Below are positions 1 to 10,867 of a DNA stretch of 64,000 nucleotides, one piece after another. The stretch covers positions 65,662,866 to 65,726,865 of the forward strand of contig OZ024871.1 in NCBI GenBank assembly GCA_964017185.1, read 5' to 3'. A program made the translations under genes and the position numbers. The DNA is from Rugalucina vietnamica. Taxonomy: Eukaryota; Mollusca; Bivalvia; Lucinida; Lucinidae. Positions within the stretch are counted from its first letter, which is position 1. Each line of letters starts with the position of its first letter. A model generated the notes under the pieces. The model was not told where the DNA came from, searched no databases, and saw nothing but the letters and a program-made list of their open reading frames with translations.

Positions 1-2184
1 TAAAAGAATCAAAAGACACTAACCTCTCTCAGGACATGTCAATGCCGGCCTTTAATACATAATTACCCACACCACGATAACTTGTTTATAAAGCAGGTCA
101 GTATTAAAAGAATCAAAAGACACGAACCTATCTCAGGACATGTCAATGTCGGCTTTTAATACATAATAACCCATACCACGCTAACTTGTTTATAAAGCAG
201 GCCAGTATTAAAAGAATCAAAAGACACGAACCTCTCTCAGGACATGTCAATGTCGGCTTTTAATACATAATTACCCACATCACGCTAACTTGTTCATAAA
301 GCAGGTCAGTATTAAAAGAATCAAAAGACACGAACCTATCTCAGGACATGTCAATGTCGGCTTTTAATACATAATTACCCACACCACGCTAACTTGTTTA
401 TAAAGCAGGTCAGTATTAAAAGAATCAAAAGACACGAACCTCTCTCAGGACATGTCAATGTCGGCTTTTAATACATAATAACCCACATCACGCTAACTTG
501 TTTATAAAGCAGGTCAGTATTAAAAGAATCAAAAGACACGAACCTCTCTCAGGACATGTCAATGTCGGCTTTTAATACATAATTACCCACACCACGATAA
601 CTTGTTTATAAAGCAGGTCAGTATCAAAAGAATCAAAAGACACGAACCTCTCTCAGGACATGTCAATGTCGGCTTTTAATACATAATTACCCACACCACG
701 CTAACTTGTTTATAAAGCAGGTCAGTATTAAAAGAATCAAAAGACACGAACCTCTCTCAGGACATGTCAATGTCGGCTTTTAATACATAATTACACATAT
801 CACGCTAACTTGTTTATAAAGCAGGTCAGTATTAAAGGAATCAAAAGACACGAACCTCTCTCAGGACATGTCAATGTCGGCTTTTAATACATAATTACCC
901 ACACCACGCTAACTTGTTTATAATGCAGGTCAGTATTAAAAGAATCAAAAGACACGAACCTCTCTCAGGACATGTCAATGTCGGCTTTTAATACATAATT
1001 ACCCAGACCACGCTAACTTGTTTATAAAGCAGGTCAGTATTAAAAGAATCAAAAGACACGAACCTCTCTCAGGACATGTCAATGTCGGCTTTTAATACAT
1101 AATTACCCACACCACGCTAACTTGTTTATAAAGCAGGTCAGTATTAAAAGAATCAAAAGACACGAACCTCTCTCAGGACATGTCAATGTCGGCTTTTAAT
1201 ACATAATTACCCTCACCACGCTAACTTGTTTATAAAGCAGGCCAGTATTAAAAGAATCAAAAGACACGAACCTCTCTCAGGACATGTCAATGTCGGCTTT
1301 TAATACATAATTACCCACACCATGATTACTTGTTTATAAAGCAGGTCAGTATTAAAAGAATCAAAAGACACGAACCTCTCTCAGGACATGTCAATGTCGG
1401 CTTTTAATACATAATTACCCACACCACGATAACTTGTTTATAAAGCAGGTCAGTATTAAAAGAATCAAAAGACACGAACCTCTCTCAGGACATGTCAATG
1501 TCGGCTTTTAATACATAATTACCCACACCACGATAACTTGTTTATAAAGCAGGTCAGTATGAAAAGAATCAAAAGACACGAACCTCTCTCAGGACATGTC
1601 AATGTCGGCTTTTAATACATAATTACCCACACCACGCTAACTTGTTTATAAAGCAGGCCAGTATTAAAAGAATCAAAAGACACGAACCTCTCTCAGGACA
1701 TGTCAATGTCGGCTTTTAATACATAATTACCCACACCACGATAACTTGTTTATAAAGCAGGTCAGTATTAAAAGAATCAAAAGACACGAACCTCTCTCAG
1801 GACATGTCAATGTCGGCTTTTAATACATAATTACCCACACCACGTTAACTTGTTTATAAAGCAGGCCAGTATTAAAAGAATCAAAAGACACGAACCTCTC
1901 TCAGGACATGTCAATGTCGGCTTTTAATACATAATTACCCACACCACGATAACTTGTTTATAAAGCAGGTCAGTATTAAAAGAATCAAAAGACACGAACC
2001 TCTCTCAGGACATGTCAATGTCGGCTTTTAATACATAATTACCCACACCACGATAACTTGTTTATAAAGCAGGCCAGTATTAAAAGAATCAAAAGACACG
2101 AACCTCTCTCAGGACATGTCAATGTCGGCTTTCAATACATAATTACCCACACTATGCTATCTTGTTAATAAAGTAGTTAAGTAT
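1..2184. repeat. 104-bp satellite array, about 21 copies
   Basis: Twenty-one head-to-tail units of exactly 104 bp run from the window edge to about 2184, and the array probably continues to the left. Units differ by only a few bases, except the last one, which is decayed. Each unit contains the 10-bp word GTATTAAAAG and its inverse CTTTTAATAC 42 bp apart, plus the palindrome GACATGTC between them. I saw no coding potential. Variant bases (gATAAC or gCTAAC, gTCAG or gCCAG) partly alternate in the last five units, hinting at a dimeric higher-order unit. Confidence 0.97.
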
Positions 2185-2424
2185 TATTTCCATCGTCCGT
2201 CGATATAGTCGTAGTTATACGTATAGAGTATTTTATCGTTGATTATTTATTTATGTCAAAGTCAGAGTCAGTCTGCACCCCGATCGAAAGGATCTAAGAA
2301 CATAATGCATCAAACTGTGTATATATGGTATGTATGTGAATATAGCATACAATTTCTAGCATATAAAATACATATTCAAAATTGTTTATACTTGTAAAGT
2401 TCCCTTCACCTTTAGTATTTTTTC
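2185..2424. other. unassigned sequence after the satellite
   Basis: AT-rich sequence with no ORF, RNA or repeat that I recognise. It separates the decayed last satellite unit from a truncated MITE. Confidence 0.6.
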
Positions 2425-2580
2425 TGATCAGCGCCTTTGTTTTCGCTACTCGGATAGTACAGTTCCTCTTCTACTTAACTCCAAAATTTCAAGCTTCTAG
2501 CCTGCTTCTGTAGCTGTACAGACTGGTTTATGTCGGACCTGTTCGAAAACCACATTGTTGGTTTTCCCAAGAGGCGGCTC
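2425..2580 (-). mobile_element. MITE-A, truncated copy
   Basis: This is the unique half and one terminal repeat of a roughly 234-bp palindromic element seen about ten times in the window. It begins in the internal palindrome (TGATCAGCGCC) and ends with the terminal repeat GAGGCGGCTC. The other terminal repeat is missing. A short ORF across it is only a translation of the repeat. Confidence 0.85.
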
Positions 2581-2684
2581 ATATGTAATTGTCCTGGTCA
2601 TTTATCCAGCCTGATATTAAATAATGGACACCAAAAACACATGTACAGCATGATGATGAAATGGTCGAAAAACAAAACAGCAAA

Positions 2685-2838
2685 ACTGGGATTGACTGGG
2701 GTAAACTTATTTTTTCTTATTTTTGTTTTAAAACATAGATTGTGGGTACTCGTTAATATCTTTTTTTTTTTTTGATGAAATTTTCAATTTTTACGGCTGA
2801 AAAATCTCCATATTATATGGACAGGCCTTCGTAACGCC
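2685..2838 (+). mobile_element. MITE-B fragment
   Basis: A partial copy of the second palindromic family. It keeps the core AAACATAGATTGTGGGTACT and the far end reading CTTCGTAACG, but lacks most of the central hairpin, which is replaced by a T-run at 2762-2774. Confidence 0.75.
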
Positions 2839-2975
2839 AGATGCGACGTGATCTTGGAGTTAATGAAATTCCAACCTTACTCGCCTTTTTACTTCATTGA
2901 AGTATTGTTATAAATAGACATACTGTGAAAGACACAACGTACATGGCATAATACAGCTGCAGGCAAAAATATAAT

Positions 2976-3430
2976 TTATCCTATGACTTCAATATCATTT
3001 TCAGACTGCTCACAAATAATATGAAATTTCTCGCCACAAACGGCATCGTGCCATCGAAAATTATCTTGTCCAAACAAACATAAACAGTCTTCACTACTTG
3101 TGTTGTTTTCTGGCTGGCCTGGATACCAATTAAAGTAGGTTAAAGGCTTCTCAGTGCCTTGCCATGTCCAAACGCCTTCTATAGCGTCATCTGTCCCGCC
3201 TACCCAGAATGAAGTTGTATGGTTTCTGACACCACATTTGAATAGTTTGTTACTATAGCTCCGAAGGAACGTATCTTCGTCTGCGGTTTCTATGGAAGCC
3301 AAGCGAGCACCGTGAGAGGCACAGTGGTATGTCGCGGACGACCAGGTTTCAAACGCATCATCAATGAAGAGGTAGCAACTGTTGCGAAAGATGGTCCACC
3401 CGTCTTTACATGCATTTACGGCAGATAACA
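2976..3430 (-). CDS. C-type lectin domain, terminal exon
   Basis: The reading frame encodes one complete long-form C-type lectin-like domain of about 140 residues and ends at TAA (2976-2978). Counting from the open-frame start, the cysteines are C8, C19, C37, C66, C116, C118, C132 and C140. C37-C140 and C116-C132 are the two canonical disulfides, C8-C19 is the long-form pair, and C66 with C118 may form an extra one. The WIGL-like core reads FWVGGTD. The calcium-site loop reads QPE instead of EPN or QPD, followed by SEDC, and the WND position reads WHD. Two N-glycosylation sequons (NHT, NTS) fit a secreted protein. No ATG opens the frame: a T-rich tract ending in AAG at 3431 looks like a splice acceptor leaving a phase-1 boundary, so a signal-peptide exon should lie upstream, at higher coordinates. 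The family usually binds sugars in immunity or recognition; the ligand cannot be predicted with QPE. Confidence 0.85.
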
Positions 3431-3633
3431 CTTAAAAAAAAGTAAAATTCTATTAGATTATCAGACACTACTTCTGGACTACTGGAGTCAGCGGTATGTT
3501 TAATCACGTTGTTGAGGCCAAACGGTTTCCCGACATTTTCTGAAGCATACAAGTCAGTCAAACTAAAAATCAAAAATCAAAGGCTCACAAAATCCGGTTA
3601 ACCCCTGATATTGATTCGATGATTTCATTTACT
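3431..3633 (-). other. likely intron upstream of the lectin exon
   Basis: Non-coding sequence beginning, on the minus strand, with the polypyrimidine tract and AAG acceptor of the lectin exon. I could not identify the donor site or the upstream exon with confidence. Confidence 0.45.
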
Positions 3634-4028
3634 AGTTAGAGATTCACCACGAGGACCGAACAACTAACTTCATGTTGTGAACCACTGCAGAAGCTGAGGG
3701 TGAGGTTATGGCCAGGTAAAACTAGTTTTAGCCCGCCAGTAATTTTATATTACTGATCGTTCCATGGCGATACTTCTGTTGTGGTTCTTATTGTTTGATG
3801 TCTTTGTGTTGATTTTTTGTGCTGTTTGCACCTTATGTGCGTTTTCATATTTTTATTTAGGTTCGGGTAACTGAAAGGCCACCTGTTGGGAAATAGCTGC
3901 TCATTCGGCTTATATGTTTTCTTAGTATAAGAAACTAAATGTCAATTTAGTTTTTTTCCACCTCGGTTTTGGAGTGAGATTTTCTTTCTGTCTGATTGTG
4001 CGATTTCCTGATTTACGTGTACCTTTTT
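3634..4028 (+). mobile_element. retroposon S, near full length
   Basis: About 395 bp matching copies at 36754-37148 and 44085-44496, with short copies at 33444 and 49804. In this orientation all copies share the right end (TGCCTACTTGTACCTTT or variants) while the left end varies, the usual pattern of 5' truncation in retroposition. It contains no ORF and no tRNA-like head. It probably sits in the intron of the lectin gene. Confidence 0.75.
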
Positions 4029-4122
4029 GCAGTTGTAGATCGGACTGCTCCAATTGAGCATGTTTTCAATAATGCGATTTTATTATGGTAAACAATGTAT
4101 GACCACATGCTTCACATATTAA

Positions 4123-4318
4123 CCCATATATGACGAATGGATGTTCCCATCATTATCATTTGGGTGAGTCCACTTTCATTTTTAGGGGCGTCAGGAGTGG
4201 TTTTTAAATGTTATCCAATTTTTCGATGAAAATTCTCTAAGCAAACAGAATAGCCCCAGATGGGACGCCGCGTTCTGTTTGCCTATGTCCCATAAAAGGG
4301 GCGCCAGGCTTAAATGAG
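4123..4318. mobile_element. MITE-T, TTAA-flanked
   Basis: A 196-bp element between two TTAA tetramers (4119-4122 and 4319-4322). It begins CCCATATATGACG and ends GGCTTAAATGAG, and holds an internal hairpin around the word CAAACAGAAT. A 104-bp relative with the same ends and TTAA flanks is at 43572-43675 in reverse orientation. TTAA duplication is typical of piggyBac-like and Kolobok-like transposases. Confidence 0.75.
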
Positions 4319-4353
4319 TTAAAACAAACACATATAGCTCCCCGACGATCAGA

Positions 4354-4467
4354 GTAGACTTTCGTCACAGATTTACCGTGATTAATAAGAAGACACACCT
4401 GTTCCTATTGGTCAAATACATTCATTTAATTGATATGTATAACTGTAAATCTGTGACCTCAGTCTAC
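4354..4467. mobile_element. 114-bp terminal inverted repeat element
   Basis: The ends are inverted repeats matching at about 19 of 23 positions (GTAGACTTTCGTCACAGATT against the complement of the right end). The middle is AT-rich. I see no clear target duplication and no second copy in the window, so it is a candidate MITE only. Confidence 0.5.
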
Positions 4468-4730
4468 AAAACATTGCATATGAGGTAAACCGGCACGTTC
4501 AAAGAAATTGCACTATATTCGTTCGCATAGATATAGAATAAATCAATAGATACAACTTGGCATCTATTTGCAGATCTTTGTAAGACTTTTGAATTCGGCA
4601 AACATTTCTGGCTTCAGAACTTTAGTCTAAACCACATGATTAAACCTACTACTGACCCTCGGGCTATGCAGGTGACGGAGGATACAGAGCAAAAATATGT
4701 CACTCAGTGAATTAATGCATTCAGTACCAT

Positions 4731-4992
4731 TCTGCGCCTTTGCCGGTTTTCGCCTATGCAGATTGTTGTTTTTTTCCATGCGGCGGCTCATTTTTTAATA
4801 TTTTTGTTCAAAACATTGACTGTGGGTACACGATAGAACTACCTCACCGAGGCGGTTCTAACGAGTGCACAACGCACAATCTATCTTTTGCTTTAAAATG
4901 AGGAAAACTGTATATCCCCGTATAGCTCATTTCCTATATATAAAAGTGGGGTTTTAAGTGGGTGTAAATGACACTGGCATGGTGCCATGATG
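4731..4992. mobile_element. MITE-A fragment abutting a MITE-B fragment
   Basis: 4731-4790 is the right end of MITE-A, from CTGCGCCTTTG to CGGCGGCTCA. 4791-4992 is a diverged MITE-B copy with the core CATTGACTGTGGGTACACG, an ACCTCACCGAGGCGGTTCT hairpin and the end CCATGATG. The two pieces join directly, as if one inserted into the other and lost an end. Confidence 0.7.
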
Positions 4993-5249
4993 TTTCGAGT
5001 TAATGATAAGCAAATATATACCTAATAGTGTATCCACTGCTGCTACATACAAGAACATGATGTATTATTTTGGCGCTTTAGTTTTGATATTAAGAACATT
5101 ATGTCTTATTCTTATCTTGAGGTTTAAATGAGGGTCAAAGATAACAGTTACATAATTGTTCGATTTCCAAACTAAAAGAAAACAAAATACTGCTAATTTA
5201 GGCTTTTTTGCAACTGTCATCGAATACTAATGTCTTTTACATTACTTTA
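4993..5249. other. unassigned AT-rich sequence
   Basis: No recognisable feature between two MITE-B copies. Confidence 0.5.
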
Positions 5250-5526
5250 CATTACGAAAACTTGCCCATGCAATAAACAGAGATTTTTTGAGCTTTAAAA
5301 TTGAAAATTTTCACTGAAAAATTTTGATATTTTTCTTATTTTTGCTCAAAACCTAGATTGTGGCTACACGTTAGAACCGCCTTGCCGAGGCGGTTCTAAC
5401 GAGTACCCACAATCTATGTTTTGGAGCAAAAATAAGAAAAATAGGTGTACCCCTATATTCCCCAGTTTTGCTATATAAAAGTGGGGTTCAAGGGGGTATA
5501 CATTACACGGACATGTTTTCCTGATG
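5250..5526 (-). mobile_element. MITE-B, full length
   Basis: A 277-bp copy with ends CATTACGAAAACTTGCCCAT and the complement of CATCAGGAAAACATGTCCGT, about 15 of 21 positions matching. The centre is a long hairpin whose tip is GAACCGCCTTGCCGAGGCGG and whose arms read ACCTAGATTGTGG and CCACAATCTATGTT. It carries no ORF. At least twelve relatives or fragments lie in the window. Confidence 0.88.
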
Positions 5527-5837
5527 TAGAGGTAAAAGTGATGGCACAGAAAGAACTTTGATTACAAGAAAACATTAAAAATACTTACAACTATCTCCAT
5601 ATTTTGTCAAAAATGTGCTTATTCACTGGTATTGGCTCGTTCACTCGGCCACACTGATTGTATTGGTTAAGTGCGATAAAATCCCGGCCTTGACGTATTT
5701 TTGTTTTTCCTTGTTTCCTGCTGTTGAATGGGAATGTAATTTTACAAGAAGATAGCAATTAACAGGTTTGTATCTCGGTTGGATTATAAATCAAATTTTG
5801 GTACTTTAACAAGAGTCAGTTTACTGCTTGAATAGCC
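5527..5837. other. unassigned sequence
   Basis: No ORF, RNA or repeat recognised. Confidence 0.5.
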
Positions 5838-6115
5838 TAGCTTTATAATACAGCAGCGGTTAAGAGCGCTGTTTCTTAATCACTCGATTATCTCACCGCT
5901 GTGTCTGGTGTGGGTTCGAGCCCCGCACTGGCCACATGTGAGACAAGCCAAGTTCTGCTTGCGGGTGTGCCAGGTGGTTTTTCTCGGGGTTCTCCCGTTT
6001 TCGCCCACCTACTGATTGGCCCGTCTCATATTTGAAAGGGGCGTAAAACTGAATAATATATAAGCGCGGATCTGATAAAAAGTGTCTTCGGGCATTCAAG
6101 TGCGTTATCAAAATT
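5838..6115 (+). mobile_element. tRNA-derived SINE
   Basis: The left part resembles a tRNA with AGCGGTTAAGAGCGC in the A-box/D-arm region and a perfect B box, GGTTCGAGCCC, at 5913-5923. After the tRNA-like head (through about 5933) comes a body with TTTTTCTCGGGGTTCTCCCG and CGCCCACC, resembling the conserved central domain of many invertebrate tRNA-SINEs. It ends in an A/T-rich tail. The head is followed by a body instead of a terminator, so I read it as a SINE, not a tRNA gene. I found no clear target duplication. Confidence 0.65.
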
Positions 6116-6120
6116 TAAAT

Positions 6121-6556
6121 AAAAATTACAACTAATATCCTTTAAGAGCAGTGAAGACACTAATGGGAAAGGGGATAGGCCATACCGCGGTTTCGACTAT
6201 GAAAGTCTCGTCAGTGACCCTTAAGATTTGGCAACATGAAGCCAAAGAGAATTACTGAAATTTTGCAACTTTCAACAGGGTAGTCGATACAACGACTAAT
6301 ATTATCTAAATGGGACCAAATATATTAAACATTGAGAAAATGAATCTTAACCGATCATAAATTTCTAATTTCTCAGAATATCTTCGCTGATCTCAAAGGA
6401 CCGAAAAGAAAATATAACCTGCACTATGGATGATGTACATGTACGGGGAGACTTTTAGGGCCGTTTCACGGCACAGCACCAGCTGCAAAAATAACAAATA
6501 AAAATTAAAACTGATATCCTTTAAGAGCAGTGAAGACACTAATGAGAAAGGGGAAA
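6121..6556 (+). mobile_element. element C, 379-bp period with partial second unit
   Basis: A segment starting near 6125 recurs 379 bp later (ATATCCTTTAAGAGCAGTGA at about 6135 and 6514), so the locus is one full unit plus about 56 bp of a second. The same structure lies in reverse complement at 63031-63512. Shared words include AGACACTAATG, ACCGCGGTTTCGACTAT and GTACGGGGAGACTTTTAGG. No ORF is present. The repeated ends could be short LTR-like repeats or the remains of a tandem array. Confidence 0.7.
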
Positions 6557-7504
6557 CCATCTAAATTTGAAATAATTGGCATATTTTGATATTTATTTCA
6601 TACGACTTTAATATTGTAACACAATCCAGGACACATACTTCTGATGGTCAAACGTTATTTGTATCATGTATGTTACCATGACAACCATTGCCCCATAAGG
6701 ACTACCCTCATTTTAAAAACCAGGTACGCCCTTTGTATTGCATGTTTTATCAAACAGTTTGTGATTTCGTGCCTATTGCATAGTATGTGCAGTAGTATAG
6801 ATGTTACACTTCAAGAAACACATAGAATTTCCAGAATTTTAGTCTTACCTCCTTTTAATTACAGTGATTTAAAGACGTTAACGTCATTAACGTCCAAACG
6901 TCATTCAGTTTTATGACGTCATGTTTAGATTGCATCAACTGCGCATCTTTAACGTTCATATCTTTGCTATTTGTAGAGATAATCTCTTCAAATTTTCAGA
7001 AAATACTCAGAGAAACTTGGTCTTTCATATGTAAGTAATATCTGAATTTTGATTTTTTTTGACATAAGACCCCTTTTATCAGATCTTGGCCCATATATAA
7101 TCCGCATTTGGGTTTCTTGGGTCCCGCGTGACTACTATAATAGTTCACGGGGACCCAACTGTTAATCGTGATTATTGATGCGACGTGGAATGTTAGAAGT
7201 TTCGTATGCGTCGGCGAGCCCCTCTGACCTTGGACCTAGTGCCACATGTTTTTCTCTCGTGAAAATAAACAAAGCCGAGTTTACAAAATCGGCGTTCACT
7301 ATGATCTGCAAAATTCTTCTATGTTCCCATTTGAAGTCAATTGGAATACTTGTGGCACTTGTGTTTTTCAGCTAATGGTTTATAAAGTTGACCGTTAGAT
7401 ACACAGGTGACACGGAAAATCATCATTCTTAAAATCCTTTTGTTTTTCTTTGTCTTGGTCGTAGACTAAGACGTATTATACAGTCCTGTGGATGCATGTA
7501 TTGA
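6557..7504. other. unassigned sequence with a CRE-like cluster
   Basis: No gene recognised. At 6873-6922 five ACGT cores occur within 50 bp, including the perfect CRE octamer TGACGTCA at 6914-6921. Two ORFs of 66-90 codons here show no family features and are probably chance. Confidence 0.5.
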
Positions 7505-8412
7505 AATATGTGACCAAACGGCTTCGCAAATGCACATTATTCTACTGAGCGTGAAAAACAGTAGGACAAGCATCTTTTGTATACATAAAAGACATTGTTA
7601 ATATGCAGTATGGAGGATTGAGACCGATGAATCAATAAAATAAAATAGCAAATATTACGATACGGAGACAGTAATGCATTTTCCTCAATTAATGTTTTCT
7701 AGATACATGTTAAAGGGGTCAACTATGGTTTTTATACTGTTTTATAACATTTGCAGAGGCTGGAGAAAATAGAGCCCGATCACTAGCTTATCCGCTTTAA
7801 TTTTCGTCTTCTCCTTCATCTTTCATTTTTTAACAGGCTATGGTCCTACCAGGGGTTTAGGGGAGCGGCAAAGGGGAAGGACCTTCTATTTTCTGGGAGA
7901 GTGGGAGCAATAAAATATTTCAAGGGCACTGGGGAGTAAGCAAAATCGTTTTTGAGTTTAAAGGAGAACGGAGTTGGGGAAAACATTTTCCGGAGCTGAA
8001 GCTATTTGTTTTTCAGGGAGCAGGGAGTTTTATCGTGGTTCCAGTTTGCGTCAAAGCCATCGCCTTTCGTAAACCTTCATTAATGGTTTTGTGGTTGTGT
8101 CACTCGAATGTTGACAAAGCTGAATCAGAAACCCCACTCTGTGACATAATTTAAAATAAATGTGACATGTGCTTTTAAGCTCGCTCTGCGAAGTACATGT
8201 ATGTAGTCCAAGGAAAAAATACGCCATGCGCTTGATAAAGGCACTCGTTATGCTTCTGCATTGACGTAAATATTAAACTATTGGCACATCAAAATGCTAA
8301 TTCTTCCATGACTCATTCTAGTAGTACGTACCTTCGTCTTCGATGCATACAAAAGATGCTTTTCTTACTGTTTTTCACGCTCAATAGATAAATGTGCATA
8401 AAACTGCGAAGC
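7505..8412. repeat. foldback with 65-70-bp arms
   Basis: The arm at about 7525-7590 (GCACATTATTCTACTGAGCG onward) is repeated in inverse at about 8340-8412 (ACAAAAGATGCTTTTCTTAC onward), about 750 bp apart. The loop contains no recognised coding sequence. The right arm ends exactly where a MITE-A fragment starts. This may be a decayed non-autonomous transposon. Confidence 0.55.
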
Positions 8413-8570
8413 TGATCAGCGCCTTTGTTTTCCCTACACAGATAGTGCAATTCCTCTACTTTCTAAATCCAAAATTTCCAGCCTTTAACCATCTTCTGTG
8501 ACTGTACAGCCCGGTTTGTGTCGGACCTGGTCGGAACCTCAAATTGTTGGTATTCTCAGCAGCGGCTCAT
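8404..8570 (-). mobile_element. MITE-A, truncated copy
   Basis: Starts within the internal palindrome (CTGCGAAGCTGATCAGCGCC) and ends at the terminal repeat CAGCGGCTC. Same structure as the copy at 2425-2580. It is more diverged: the end has TATTCTCAG where others have TTTCCCACG. Confidence 0.8.
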
Positions 8571-9482
8571 ATGACATTTAAACATGATGCAAGAAATCAT
8601 GGCACTTCATACGAAAGTATAAAATAAAGATTCAGACAGATTCATGTGAATGCTCTATAGGTCATCATAGACAAATCATCTATTTCTGTCGACAAAACAT
8701 TTTTGCAATTTTCTGCGTCTATGAATTCTATTAAGGCATAAATTGATATTTTCAGATGTTTTCCGTCTTGGAATATAATTTAATCATTTATAACAAGCCT
8801 TTGACATGCCAAATATTGACAAGTCTGATAAAAATTCAACTGTCTAGCGTAAACATATTAAGACATGTCATAAAACTTAGTAAGCATATTGCTTCTGATC
8901 TTGTAGTTTCCAGAGCGCGTGATCAATGTTTACTAGAAGTTACGTTATGTTCGGTTACATATTTTATCAGTGTACGACGCACATGTGAAAAACGCAGTGT
9001 CGTACTCTGTAATGGAATCTGGCTAGTCTCTGTGGTTTGGCTTTCTGTTTTCGTTTTGTCTTACTTCGGTATTCTTCCGAAAGATATATTCCTATTCACA
9101 AGAAAATCATTGTAGTCACGACGTTATCAAAGAATGCAGCTCCTTAGTCACGATGTAATCAAAGAATGCAGTTCTTAACGAGTTAATGCTTTTCTGCTGT
9201 AAATTCCCAAGATTCACATAATGATACCAAAACGCGTGTTGGATTTAATTAAGCTGCGATTTGTTAGTTTGTCTGCTCTGGAACTCCTACAACGTATCCA
9301 ATATCAGTAAATGTTTCCTAAAATTGAATATAAAGCAAATTAAGTCTAAAACAATAAGCCACACCATGGGAAAATATTTGAAATATTAGCACCTTAAAGA
9401 TAGACTGGTGGACCCTTCGAACTGGCTTACTGTGTGAACCTATATTGACACCCATGCAATGTATGCCACCGTACATCCCTCT
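8571..9482. other. unassigned sequence with a short tandem duplication
   Basis: A 119-codon ORF at 8756-9115 (+) has no recognisable domain; its composition is hydrophobic and irregular, so I do not call it a gene. At 9113-9176 a 32-bp word (TAGTCACGAYGTWATCAAAG onward) occurs twice in tandem. Confidence 0.45.
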
Positions 9483-9716
9483 GAGCCGCCTCGTGGGAAA
9501 ACCAACAATGTGGTTTCCGAACAAGTCCGACACAAACTGAGCTGCACAAGCACAGAAAATAGCTAGAAGCTTGAAATTTCGGATTTAAGTAGAAGAGGAA
9601 TTGTACTATCCGAGTAGCGAAAACAAAGGCGCTGATCAGCTTCGCAGTTACTGCGAAGCTGATCTGCGCCTTTGTTTTCGCCTATGCAGATTGTTGGTTT
9701 TCCCATGTGGTGGCTC
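9483..9716 (+). mobile_element. MITE-A, full length (234 bp)
   Basis: The ends are GAGCCGCCTCGTGGGAAAAC and its inverted partner ending GTGGCTC. The right half has a strong hairpin (GCTGATCAGCTTCGCAGTTA, then its inverse). The left half is unique sequence containing GTCCGACACAAAC and AGAAGCTTGAAATTTCGG. It is non-coding and non-autonomous. Flanks do not show the AAAT duplication seen at other copies. Confidence 0.9.
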
Positions 9717-9724
9717 AAATTTAG

Positions 9725-9866
9725 GTGTACAGGTGGTATACATGTTTTCATTTTTGATTATTAACCTAGATTTTGTGTATTCAGTAGAACCGCCTCGTCT
9801 TTCGCTTCTAACTTTTAATATAGCCACAATTCATATCTTGAGTAAAAATGAGAATGAATATCAAAA
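9725..9866 (+). mobile_element. MITE-B remnant
   Basis: A weakly preserved hairpin core: AACCTAGATTTTGTGTATTC, AGAACCGCCTCG, then CTTCTAAC and CCACAATTCATATCTTGAG. Both ends are lost. Confidence 0.55.
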
Positions 9867-9967
9867 CTTCCCAACTAAAATCTGTAATGTCGACAGCGCC
9901 GGAAAGTTACAATATCTGTGGCCTTTATTTTGGTTCAAGACTGCTCCCTCTGTAGCCATCCATTTTG

Positions 9968-10425
9968 GAACTTTCTGCTCGGGTTGTGTATTTGCTTATG
10001 ATGCTGATTATACTCGTGCTAGTTCGTGATCATTTAATGTAATGATTGAATATTTACAGGAATTTCTTTATTTCTGAATCCTATCATGTATTGAAAATGT
10101 AATGCTCTGGTTCATTCCGTCTGATATTTGTATGTAAAATGTGTCTGTGTCCCCAGAATGGATGACAATATTAGTAGGGAGCTATGTCAGTATGTTTTGC
10201 CAGAAAAGCTCGGGATTTTATGTAACTGTTTACGATGCGAGTATCATTGATTTTGGTGAGAAGAAGTTAAATGCAATGTGTTACACTTCAGTTATTTACT
10301 ATCGCTTACCACTAACGGGAGTATCTGGTCTAGGTTTACAATTGCTGTTCGGCTTGTATTTAAACTGGATATATACTTGTTTAACTCACAATATTGCACT
10401 CACTATTGTCTGAAAAGTAAACATG
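9968..10425 (+). repeat. segment W, copy 1
   Basis: About 458 bp closely matching 16427-17140 in the same orientation. Both copies start at AACTTTCTRCTCGGG just after MITE-B sequence and diverge after TCTGAWAAGTAAACRTGTA. An ORF of 90 codons in copy 1 is not conserved in copy 2, so this is a non-coding duplication. Confidence 0.8.
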
Positions 10426-10867
10426 TAGTTTTGGTTTAAACTTTATTTCTATTGTATAACATATGATAACGACAAGCATGATGACAACAATACAGATTTT
10501 ACATACAATAAGGATTCGGAAGTAAGTCAGTTAAGACTTTTGTGATCCGTTTCCCGATGTGACACTTAGAAACTGCACTAATTATTAGACTCGTGAGACA
10601 ATCGTATTTATATATTATACACACTGATGAATGTGATACCAGAAATAAAGTATTTTATGCTGAACAGAAGAAGCATATTGTCAGCAATATACGACAAGTT
10701 AGGATATCTATCTTTGTAATCAAGATTAGATAAACAAGAAAAACTAATTATAATTTGAGTAATAGCTCCACGGGGAAGTTAGGAGCCGCACAGCCTCAAG
10801 AATTGTAAAAGGGTGAATAAAACATATCAATATTCGTTTTACGTATTTCTAGGGCATTGTTATGATA

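Noticed and set aside
1..2184. A CRISPR array
   Set aside because: Whole 104-bp units are repeated with no unique spacers, and the setting is eukaryotic.
8756..9115. A 119-residue membrane-like protein
   Set aside because: Hydrophobic AT-rich ORF without homologous features, splice signals or a paralogue. Kept only as a note.
9563..9751. Small proteins with the recurrent ENKGADQLR-type peptide
   Set aside because: The peptide recurs on both strands wherever MITE-A occurs; it is the translation of the terminal and internal palindromes.
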